Origin: an uncultured Lachnospiraceae bacterium
GTDB taxonomy: Bacteria; Bacillota; Clostridia; Lachnospirales; Lachnospiraceae
Direction: 5' to 3'
Assembly: GCA_910579645.1 (NCBI GenBank)
Contig: CAJTVK010000106.1
Location: 1 to 15,059 of the forward strand
DNA length: 15,059 bases
Below, one piece after another: positions 1 to 6,047 of this stretch. The notes beneath the pieces are model-generated. The model was given only the letters and a program-made list of their open reading frames with translations, was not told where the DNA came from and made no database searches. The translations under genes and the position numbers were made by a program. Position 1 is the stretch's first letter, and the number at the start of each line of letters is the position of its first letter.

Positions 1-32
1 ATAAAAACGAAAAAACTGTGGAAAGGTGAAAA

Positions 33-1187
33 ATGAAACTGCTTAAAATCAGGGTGGCCGGATTGCCTCTGTGTACAGAAACATTAGAAATAGATTTCTT
101 CGCCAAACAACGGGTAGAGGCAGAAAAAAATGAGACAATGCACCATTTGTTTGCCAACATTTATCTGAATAATGCTATAGCTGTTATAGGGATTAATGCA
201 TCAGGTAAAACAACCATACTTAAAATCATTTCTTTTGTTATGGGGATGCTTAATAATAAGCCAATCAATAGTATTGATACAAATGAAATTTTAGAGGGAG
301 TTCAAACAGGTGGGGAAGTGACTTTTGAATCTTTTTTTTACTGTGAGAATGGTACTGTCAATAAGCTGAAAACAATCATAAAGAAAACCGCAGAGAATAG
401 GAATGATGAGAAATATTTTATAGACAATGAGGAATTATGGTCAAAGAACATAGATACTATTAAAAAAAAGAAGACATTTTTGGATTTTGATAATTTGGCA
501 CCTGTAATGACCAGAAAAAAAGATGAAGAATTCTTAATGGATGATGTCAGTATAATAATTGCTTTCAATAAAAAATATGAAGCAGGCTTCTTCTTATGTG
601 ATATGTCGAAGTTGACTGATTTCAATGTACTTTCTTTGCTGGGGGAATTTCCGGAGGAGTTAATTGCATTTCTTGACCCTAGCATTGAATATTTTAGGAT
701 TAACATGGATGGAAATGATGTCGATATCAGATTGAAATTTAAAGACAGCGCAGAGTTTGCACTGAATAATCCGGGAATGCTTAACAGATATTTGTCTTCC
801 GGAACAATTAAAGGGATAGGTGTTTTTATGAATGCCATGTTTGTGTTCGAGAGAGGAGGATATCTGATTATTGATGAATTGGAAAATCATTTCAATAAAG
901 AGATAGTGGCTACATTGATAAGATTTTTTATGGACTGCAAAGTAAATCCTAACGGCGCTGTTTTGATATTTTCAACGCATTATGCAGAATTGATGGATGA
1001 ATTTGACAGAAATGACAATATATATATTGTAAGGAACAGAAACGGAATTACGGCGGAGAATCTGTCCAATATATTAAAACGCAATGACATTAAGAAAAGT
1101 GAGGCATATCAAAGTGATTTTCTGCAAGGGACCGTTCCGGCATATGATGCATATGTCAATTTGAAAAATGTCCTTATGGATTCATAG
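33..1187 (+). CDS. AAA family ATPase, OLD/RloA-like (defence-type)
   Basis: A 384-residue ATP-binding protein of the ABC/SMC-like AAA class. Visible motifs are a Walker A loop GINASGKTT at residues 53-61, an ABC-signature-like LSSGTIKG near 255-262, a Walker B strand YLIIDELE at 277-284 with the catalytic glutamate, and a switch histidine in FSTHYAEL near 316. The middle (about 90-250) is diverged, as in the OLD/RloA/AbiL-type ATPases. It starts at ATG 33 after a GGAAAGG Shine-Dalgarno-like stretch. The next gene begins 15 bp after its stop behind a GAGGGA site, so the two are translationally linked. Family knowledge: such ATPases paired with a small Toprim/RloB-like protein often act in phage defence or abortive infection. 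The role here is inference. The gene is markedly more AT-rich than the cys operon that follows, which suggests acquisition by transfer. Its promoter lies outside the window. Confidence 0.8.
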   Translation: MKLLKIRVAGLPLCTETLEIDFFAKQRVEAEKNETMHHLFANIYLNNAIAVIGINASGKTTILKIISFVMGMLNNKPINSIDTNEILEGVQTGGEVTFESFFYCENGTVNKLKTIIKKTAENRNDEKYFIDNEELWSKNIDTIKKKKTFLDFDNLAPVMTRKKDEEFLMDDVSIIIAFNKKYEAGFFLCDMSKLTDFNVLSLLGEFPEELIAFLDPSIEYFRINMDGNDVDIRLKFKDSAEFALNNPGMLNRYLSSGTIKGIGVFMNAMFVFERGGYLIIDELENHFNKEIVATLIRFFMDCKVNPNGAVLIFSTHYAELMDEFDRNDNIYIVRNRNGITAENLSNILKRNDIKKSEAYQSDFLQGTVPAYDAYVNLKNVLMDS

Positions 1188-1202
1188 AAAGAGGGAACTG
1201 CT

Positions 1203-1718
1203 ATGATTTTAAGAGGATATATTGCCTGTATTTGTGAGGGAAATGCAGAACAGGCTATTATGGATTTGCTTTTGGAAAATGAGAAATTAATTTTTCAGGC
1301 AAAGGATTTGCTGGATGGGAAAATAATAAGATGCAGGGATGCCAAGACTTTTGAACAGAGATATTTAAGAAAAGGTTTTTCTGATACTATAACTATATTG
1401 CGTATTTAGGATTCAAGAAGAGAAAACTTTAAATTGAGTAAGGCATATGCACATAAAGTAGATGTATTCAATATAGTGACATCGCCTGAAATAGAAATGC
1501 TGATTATTTGTAATGAGCATAAGTACAATGACTATAAAAAGTCAGGGAGAAAACCAAGCGAATACTGCAAAGCTGATTTAGGGTATAAAAATGTAAAGAA
1601 TTACGATTTTGTAAAGGGTTATTTTGGTCGCATTGAGAAATTGATAGCTTCTATTCATGAATATCGAAGATTATCCAATATTCCTAAGGGAGAATACATA
1701 TTATGGGACTTGTTGTAA
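1203..1718 (+). pseudogene. Toprim/RloB-like ATPase partner, interrupted by an in-frame amber codon
   Basis: Two reading frames, 1203-1406 and 1410-1718, lie in the same frame and are split only by a TAG codon at 1407-1409. Read through, they give about 170 residues. The N-terminal part has CEGNAEQAIMDLL, with a candidate Toprim-type glutamate. The codons after the TAG read DSRRENFKL, so the stop falls directly before a plausible acidic motif (DSR). The C-terminal part contains SPEIEMLIICNEHKY, which recalls the conserved block of RloB-like partners; this resemblance is from memory and not verified. There is no Shine-Dalgarno sequence before the possible TTG at 1434, so independent translation of the second half is unlikely. 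The ATG at 1203 follows GAGGGA at a good distance. The simplest reading is a single-base nonsense mutation (TTG or similar to TAG). Readthrough or a sequencing error cannot be excluded. Confidence 0.65.
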
Positions 1719-1802
1719 CCGGAGACTATGCTGTAAATTCAAAATGAACACATCAATCTATGCCGATTTTGCCTTTTCCTATCGTTCTTAAGCCAAAAAG
1801 GA

Positions 1803-1831
1803 TTGACAAACGGCAAAAGATTGCATATTCT
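1803..1831 (+). promoter_or_regulatory. Promoter of the cys T-box leader
   Basis: A perfect -35 box TTGACA (1803-1808) is followed after exactly 17 bp by TATTCT (1826-1831, four of six matches to the consensus). Transcription would start near 1838, just ahead of stem I of the T-box leader. The 1719-1802 stretch between the broken gene and this promoter holds no gene or clear terminator that I can see. Confidence 0.7.
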
Positions 1832-1861
1832 GTGATAAGAGGAAAATTAAAGGGCTAGGTA

Positions 1862-2137
1862 AAAGCTGTGAACAGGGAGAGTAAGTTATCCGGCAGTTGC
1901 AGAGAGGGAGTGCCGTCAGGCTGCAAGCAGTCCCAACAGGAGGATAACCGAAGTGCATCTGTGAGCTGATGCGGGGAAAGGGGCTTTCGGGCTGCGAAGT
2001 ATCCGGATCCGGGGAAAGCACGTTACGCTTTTGAGGGAAAGACATCCTGTGAAACGAGAGGCTGTCTTTAATTAAGAGTGGAACCGCGGAATGACTTCGT
2101 CTCTTTTTCTTTGAAGGAAGAGGGACGGAGTTTTTTT
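1862..2137 (+). promoter_or_regulatory. T-box riboswitch, tRNA-Cys responsive
   Basis: Stem I starts around 1862 (AGCTGTGAACAG) and closes with CTGTGAGCT near 1958-1967. GTTATCC pairs with GGATAAC, and the GAGAGTA side faces CCGAA, as in the loop E motif of T-boxes. The specifier position right after GAAG is TGC at 1954-1956, a cysteine codon. The conserved T-box AGAGTGGAACCGCGG lies at 2075-2089. Its bulge TGGA (2079-2082) is complementary to UCCA, which fits tRNA-Cys with discriminator U73. The leader ends in an intrinsic terminator. Known mechanism: uncharged tRNA-Cys binds the specifier and the antiterminator bulge and prevents termination. The downstream genes cysE and cysS fit this specificity. 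Confidence 0.92.
2095..2137 (+). terminator. T-box intrinsic terminator
   Basis: CTTCGTCTCTTTTTCTTT (2095-2112) can pair along its length, with some G-U pairs, with the purine-rich 2113-2130, followed by seven T (2131-2137). The innermost pairs must open to form the loop. Formation competes with the antiterminator that uses the T-box at 2075-2089. Confidence 0.88.
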
Positions 2138-2159
2138 ACTCCCGGGAGCGGCAAGGCAG

Positions 2160-2214
2160 TACTAGTGCTTCATCCAGATAGAAATTACACTTCTGTCTGG
2201 ATGAAGCACTAGTA
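2160..2214. repeat. Long perfect inverted repeat between T-box terminator and cysE
   Basis: ACTAGTGCTTCATCCAGA (2161-2178) is the exact reverse complement of 2196-2213. The pairing extends inward to 2183/2191 with one G-T pair and outward by one pair, giving a stem of about 24 bp with a 7-base loop. No T-run follows on the plus strand, so it is not a standard terminator. If transcribed it would sit in the untranslated leader of cysE as a long RNA helix. The outer sequence GCAGTACTAGT recurs near 14903-14913, so it may be a dispersed palindromic element. Confidence 0.85.
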
Positions 2215-2268
2215 TGACCCACACCGCAGCAGTTCCTAAGCATTTCAGTCATGGCTAAAACCGGCATT

Positions 2269-2274
2269 GGGAGG
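2269..2274 (+). promoter_or_regulatory. Ribosome binding site that fixes the cysE start
   Basis: GGGAGG lies seven bases before ATG 2282. An in-frame TTG at 2267 overlaps this site and therefore cannot be the start. Confidence 0.85.
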
Positions 2275-2281
2275 CACAGAC

Positions 2282-2965
2282 ATGGGTTTCATAAAACGGA
2301 TACAGGAAGAGATAGCGGTCATCAGGCAAAGGGACCCGGCCATCCATTCTTCCTTGGAGGTATTTTTATATCCCAGTTTCAAGGTAATGCTGCATTACCG
2401 TGCGGCACATAAATTATATCTGAAAAAGCATTATTTCCTGGCAAGGTGGATATCCCAGAGAGGAGTGCGCAAGACGGGGATAGAGATTCACCCGGGGGCA
2501 GAAATCGGGAAGGGTTTTTTCATCGATCACGGGAACGGAGTGATTATAGGGGAGACTACGGTAATCGGTGATAACGTGACTCTGTATCAGGGCGTTACGC
2601 TGGGCGGAACGGGAAAGGAGCAGGGCAAACGGCATCCTACCGTAGGAAATAATGTAATGATAAGCGCGGGGGCAAAGGTATTAGGTTCTTTTAAAATCGG
2701 GGATAATTCTAAAATAGGCGCGGGAAGCGTCGTTTTGGAAGAGGTTCCCAGCGGCTCCACGGTGGTGGGGGTGCCGGGGCGTGTGGTAAAGAGGAAGAAA
2801 CAATGTTTCCCGCAGGAGGAAATGGATCAGACGAACCTGCCGGATCCGGTGAAGGAAGATATTTTTCATCTGCAGCGTGCAAACAGCGAACTGACCAACC
2901 GGCTGCTGGAATTGGAAGAAACCGTGAAGATGCTGCAGCGGCAGGCGGAGGAAAAGAAGCAGTAG
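2282..2965 (+). CDS. cysE: Serine O-acetyltransferase
   Basis: A 227-residue cytosolic enzyme that acetylates L-serine with acetyl-CoA to give O-acetylserine, the precursor of cysteine. The N-terminal helical part (about 1-65) is short, as in Firmicutes CysE. The left-handed beta-helix of hexapeptide repeats runs from about 66 to 170 (IEIHPGAEIGKG, IGDNVTLYQG, IGAGSVVLEE). The catalytic region IDHGNGVIIGE at 81-91 carries the Asp82-His83 pair, and His70 lies in the preceding turn. GKEQGKRHPT (111-120) is the usual substrate and CoA loop. After residue 174 there is a charged tail of about 50 residues, predicted as a coiled coil (HLQRANSELTNRLLELEETV), longer than the minimal family core. It is the first gene after the cysteine T-box and is cotranscribed with cysS. 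Confidence 0.95.
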   Translation: MGFIKRIQEEIAVIRQRDPAIHSSLEVFLYPSFKVMLHYRAAHKLYLKKHYFLARWISQRGVRKTGIEIHPGAEIGKGFFIDHGNGVIIGETTVIGDNVTLYQGVTLGGTGKEQGKRHPTVGNNVMISAGAKVLGSFKIGDNSKIGAGSVVLEEVPSGSTVVGVPGRVVKRKKQCFPQEEMDQTNLPDPVKEDIFHLQRANSELTNRLLELEETVKMLQRQAEEKKQ

Positions 2966-2976
2966 GCGGACGGCTA

Positions 2977-3160
2977 GGAAACGGAAGAGGGGCGGGAAAC
3001 CGGAAGAGGGCGGGAAAACGGAAAAGGGTGGGAAACCAGAAGATGGGCAGGAAACTAGGAGAGGGGAAGTAAACCGGAAAAGGGATGGAAATCAGAAGAG
3101 AGGAGGTAAACCAGAAAAGGGACGGAAACCGGAAAAGGAGCGGCAAACCAGAAAAGGAGA
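2977..3160 (+). repeat. Degenerate purine-rich tandem repeat, about 10 units of 17-20 bp
   Basis: The cysE-cysS spacer is built of units such as GGGAAACCGGAAGAGGGC, GGGAAAACGGAAAAGGGT and GGAAACCGGAAAAGGAGC. I count about ten units starting near 2977, 2994, 3012, 3030, 3050, 3069, 3087, 3106, 3124 and 3142. One strand is almost pure purine with a regular CC or CG near the middle of each unit. Many AGGAG-like sites arise, but only the last ones lie near a start codon. No gene is supported in this stretch. Confidence 0.85.
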
Positions 3161-3171
3161 AAGAAGAGAAA

Positions 3172-4581
3172 ATGAAAATTTACAATACATTGTCAAAAAA
3201 GAAGGAAGAATTTGTGCCTATTGAGGAAGGGAAAGTAAGGATGTATGTCTGCGGACCCACGGTATACAATTTGATACACATTGGGAATGCAAGGCCGATG
3301 ATTGTATTTGATACGGTGCGCAGGTATATGGAGCATAAGGGGTATGAAGTAAATTATGTTTCCAATTTTACGGATGTGGACGATAAGATTATTAAGAAGG
3401 CCTTGGAGGAGGGCGTGGAAGCCGGCGTGATTTCCCAAAGGTATATAGAGGAATGCAAAAAGGATATGGCGGCAATGAACGTAAGGCCTGCGACGGCCCA
3501 TCCTTTGGCAACCAATGAAATCGGCGGTATGCTGGAAATGATACGGACTCTGGAAGAGAAAGGGTATGCTTACAAGGCGGCGGACGGGACGGTTTATTTC
3601 CGGACACGGAATTTTAAGGAATACGGGAAGCTGTCCCATAAAAATCTGGATGACCTGCAGGGCGGGAACCGTTCCCTGCTGGTTTCGGGGGAGAATCAGA
3701 AGGAAGATGCCCTTGATTTTGTGCTCTGGAAGCCGAAAAAGGAGGGAGAGCCTTATTGGGAATCTCCGTGGTGCGACGGCAGGCCGGGCTGGCATATCGA
3801 GTGTTCCGTTATGAGCAAGAGGTATTTGGGGGATGAAATCGATATTCATGCAGGCGGCGAAGATTTGGTTTTCCCTCACCATGAGAATGAGATTGCCCAG
3901 TCCGAGGCGGCGAATGGAAAGCCTTTTGCCAGATATTGGATGCACAATGCGTTTCTGAATATTGACAATAGGAAAATGTCGAAATCTGCAGGGAATTTCT
4001 TTACGGTGAGGGATATCGGTGAAAAATACGATTTGCAGATACTGAGGTTCTTCATGCTTTCCGCCCATTACAGAAGCCCTCTGAATTTCAGCGGGGAACT
4101 GATGGAAGCGGCAAAAAACGGATATGACAGAATTGTCACATGCGTGAGCAATCTGAATTATCTGCTTAAGAACGGACTTTCGGATACACCGGGCGGGAAA
4201 GAGGATGCCCTTCTGAAGGAACTGGAAGGGTTTTCCGCAAAATTTGACGAAGCTATGGACGATGATTTCAATACGGCGGATGCGATTTCCGTTATTTTTG
4301 AACTGGTGAAATTTGCCAATACCTATGCAGGGGAAGGCAGCAGCGCACCGTTTGTGAAGGCAGTGAAAGAGAAAATCGTGGAATTGTCGGATATCTGCGG
4401 GCTGGAAGCAGAGAAAGAAGAGGAACTTCTGGACGGGGAAATCGAGAAGCTGATAGAGGAGCGGCAGGCAGCCAGGAAAGCAAAGAATTTTGCGCGTGCA
4501 GATGAAATCCGTGATGAATTGTTGAATAAGGGAATTCTTTTGGAGGATACCCGCGAAGGTGTTAAATGGAAGAGAGTTTAA
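3172..4581 (+). CDS. cysS: Cysteinyl-tRNA synthetase
   Basis: A 469-residue class I aminoacyl-tRNA synthetase that charges tRNA-Cys. Signatures are CGPTVYN with zinc ligand Cys27, the HIGN form of the HIGH motif at 36-39, GWHIECS with Cys211, FPHHENE with His236 and Glu240 (the remaining zinc ligands, matching the E. coli pattern), and KMSKS at 268-272. The C-terminal helical and DALR-type region ends in the usual tRNA-binding tail. I chose ATG 3172 because MKIYNTLSKKKEEF is the standard N-terminus and purine-rich AAGAAGAG precedes it. An upstream in-frame ATG at 3085 would add 29 basic residues made from the spacer repeat and is unlikely. It overlaps mrnC by 16 bp. Confidence 0.96.
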   Translation: MKIYNTLSKKKEEFVPIEEGKVRMYVCGPTVYNLIHIGNARPMIVFDTVRRYMEHKGYEVNYVSNFTDVDDKIIKKALEEGVEAGVISQRYIEECKKDMAAMNVRPATAHPLATNEIGGMLEMIRTLEEKGYAYKAADGTVYFRTRNFKEYGKLSHKNLDDLQGGNRSLLVSGENQKEDALDFVLWKPKKEGEPYWESPWCDGRPGWHIECSVMSKRYLGDEIDIHAGGEDLVFPHHENEIAQSEAANGKPFARYWMHNAFLNIDNRKMSKSAGNFFTVRDIGEKYDLQILRFFMLSAHYRSPLNFSGELMEAAKNGYDRIVTCVSNLNYLLKNGLSDTPGGKEDALLKELEGFSAKFDEAMDDDFNTADAISVIFELVKFANTYAGEGSSAPFVKAVKEKIVELSDICGLEAEKEEELLDGEIEKLIEERQAARKAKNFARADEIRDELLNKGILLEDTREGVKWKRV

Positions 4582-5006
4582 GTTTATTGGCACAGTTAAA
4601 GAAAGAATTTTCATGCAGAGAGGTGGATATCAGGGAATATTCGCCTCTTACCCTTGCCTATATCGGGGACTCTATTTACGACTTGGTAATCCGCACTGTT
4701 GTGGTGGGGAGGGGGAACCGGTCGCCCGGCCAACTGCATAAAGCGGCAACCAAATATGTAAATGCCGGGACTCAGGCAGCAATGGCCGAGGCTTTGCAGG
4801 ATTGCCTGACGGAAGAGGAAGCGTCTGTTTATAAAAGGGGCAGAAATGCCAAGTCCTATACGACGGCAAAAAATGCTTCGGTCATAGATTACCGTAAAGC
4901 CACAGGATTGGAAGCGCTGATGGGATATTTATATCTGCGGGATGATATGGGACGGGTCATCGACTTGGTGCGGCTAGGGCTGGACAGGCTGGGTATGGAA
5001 ATATAG
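4566..5006 (+). CDS. mrnC: Mini-ribonuclease III
   Basis: A 146-residue protein consisting only of an RNase III catalytic domain without the double-stranded-RNA-binding domain, the hallmark of Mini-III. The first signature is LAYIGDSIYDLVIR (31-43, catalytic Asp35), then a basic HKAATKYVNAGTQA segment (58-71), and the second signature TGLEALMGYLYL (113-124, catalytic Glu116). In B. subtilis Mini-III matures 23S rRNA ends. The start ATG lies inside the last codons of cysS (16-bp overlap), so the two are translationally coupled. This cysS-mrnC-rlmB order is the one known from B. subtilis. Confidence 0.94.
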   Translation: MEESLSLLAQLKKEFSCREVDIREYSPLTLAYIGDSIYDLVIRTVVVGRGNRSPGQLHKAATKYVNAGTQAAMAEALQDCLTEEEASVYKRGRNAKSYTTAKNASVIDYRKATGLEALMGYLYLRDDMGRVIDLVRLGLDRLGMEI

Positions 5007-5060
5007 AATGGGCTGATTATTAATTTTTGATTAAGAATCGTTTAATATTCGTAAAAACAG

Positions 5061-5089
5061 TGGATATATTGGGCATATTCTGTTATATA
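5061..5089 (+). promoter_or_regulatory. Possible internal promoter upstream of rlmB
   Basis: TGGATA (5061-5066), a 17-bp spacer, and TATATA (5084-5089) preceded by TG at 5081-5082 resemble a weak extended -10 promoter in the AT-rich spacer after mrnC. No convincing terminator separates mrnC from rlmB, so read-through from the cys promoter is also possible. Confidence 0.35.
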
Positions 5090-5129
5090 TAGTAAACGAC
5101 AGATAAATTTGCCGGAATAAAGGAAGCAT

Positions 5130-5230
5130 AGGCTGAAGAAAGCAAAGAATAAAGGCAGTGAAGATTAGAGAAAGCAAAGATAAAGGGAAGTAAATGATAA
5201 AGTAAGTAAATGATAAAGTAAGCAAACTCT
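5130..5230 (+). repeat. Purine-rich tandem repeats in the mrnC-rlmB spacer
   Basis: An exact 16-bp unit AAGTAAATGATAAAGT occurs twice in tandem (5188-5203 and 5204-5219), followed by a partial third copy. Upstream are looser copies related to GAAAGCAAAGATAAAGG (about 5138-5187). The 271-bp spacer 5007-5277 holds no other gene that I can support. Confidence 0.75.
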
Positions 5231-5263
5231 TAAAATTGAGAATATCTTTAAAAAGCAACGGAT

Positions 5264-5271
5264 GGAGAGGG
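5264..5271 (+). promoter_or_regulatory. Ribosome binding site that fixes the rlmB start
   Basis: GGAGAGGG lies six bases before ATG 5278. The longer frame that opens at 5236 has no such site and adds residues not typical of the family. Confidence 0.8.
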
Positions 5272-5277
5272 AAATAC

Positions 5278-6018
5278 ATGAGGTACGAAGAATTTACGAT
5301 AGAAGGAAGAAATGCCGTTATTGAGGCATTCCGTTCCGGAAAGACGATAGACAAAGTATTTATACTGGACGGCTGCCAGGACGGGCCGATTGCTACGATT
5401 AAGCGGGAGGCAAAGAAGCAGGATACTTTGGTGAAGTTTGTGACAAAGGAACGTCTGGAGCAGATGTCGGAAACGGGGAAACATCAGGGAGTGATTGCTT
5501 ATGCGGCTGCTTACGAATATGCGGAAGTGGAGGATATGCTGAAGCTGGCGGAGGAAAAAGGGGAGCCGCCGTTCCTTATTCTTTTGGATAATATTGAGGA
5601 TCCCCATAATCTGGGGGCAATCATCCGCACCGCGAATCTGGCAGGGGCGCATGGTGTCATTATACCGAAAAACCGGGCGGCCGGGCTGACCGCCGCGGTG
5701 GCGCGTACTTCCGCGGGAGCACTGAACTATACGCCGGTGGCGAAAGTGACCAATCTGGCAAAGACCATAGAGGGGCTGAAGAAGCAGGGGCTTTGGTTTG
5801 TATGTGCGGATATGGACGGAAAGCCCATGTATCAGCTGGATCTGAAAGGGCCTATAGGGCTTGTGGTCGGCAGTGAGGGAGACGGGGTAGGCAGGCTTGT
5901 TAAGGAAAAATGTGATTTTGTGGCATCCATTCCGATGAAAGGGGATATTGATTCCCTGAATGCATCGGTGGCGGCAGGAGTATTTGCGTTTGAAATCGTA
6001 CGGCAGAGATTGCTGTAA
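5278..6018 (+). CDS. rlmB: 23S rRNA 2'-O-ribose methyltransferase, TrmH/SpoU family (RlmB-like)
   Basis: A 246-residue SpoU/TrmH methyltransferase that uses S-adenosylmethionine to methylate a guanosine ribose in 23S rRNA. The N-terminal RNA-binding substrate domain (about 1-75) is present. The three SpoU motifs are clear: NIEDPHNLGAIIRTA (105-119), GLVVGSEGDGVGRL (194-207) and IPMKGDIDSLNASVAAGVF (218-236), which form the trefoil-knot cofactor site. Position in the cysS-mrnC-rlmB block matches B. subtilis yacO. It is followed 29 bp later by the SGNH hydrolase gene, so these may be cotranscribed. The exact target nucleotide is inferred from the family. Confidence 0.92.
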   Translation: MRYEEFTIEGRNAVIEAFRSGKTIDKVFILDGCQDGPIATIKREAKKQDTLVKFVTKERLEQMSETGKHQGVIAYAAAYEYAEVEDMLKLAEEKGEPPFLILLDNIEDPHNLGAIIRTANLAGAHGVIIPKNRAAGLTAAVARTSAGALNYTPVAKVTNLAKTIEGLKKQGLWFVCADMDGKPMYQLDLKGPIGLVVGSEGDGVGRLVKEKCDFVASIPMKGDIDSLNASVAAGVFAFEIVRQRLL

Positions 6019-6047
6019 GGACAGGCGGCAGGAAGGTTGAAGTAATT

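Noticed and set aside
2160..2214. Second intrinsic terminator
   Set aside because: Strong stem but followed by ATGACCC instead of a T-run.
2267..2281. cysE start at TTG 2267
   Set aside because: That codon lies inside the Shine-Dalgarno region; ATG 2282 has ideal spacing.
2803..3072. A plus-strand 89-residue Gly/Arg/Lys-rich frame over the cysE end
   Set aside because: Overlaps cysE in another frame and consists of repeat-derived residues; no family recognised.
2977..3160. CRISPR array
   Set aside because: The units are short, contiguous and degenerate, without constant repeats separated by unique spacers, and no cas gene is near.
3085..3171. N-terminal extension of CysS by 29 basic residues
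   Set aside because: It is translated satellite repeat; the standard N-terminus begins at 3172 with its own purine-rich ribosome site.
3193..4614. A 473-residue open frame antisense to cysS
   Set aside because: It mirrors the cysS coding sequence, has no ribosome binding site and no recognisable domain; the sense protein is certain.
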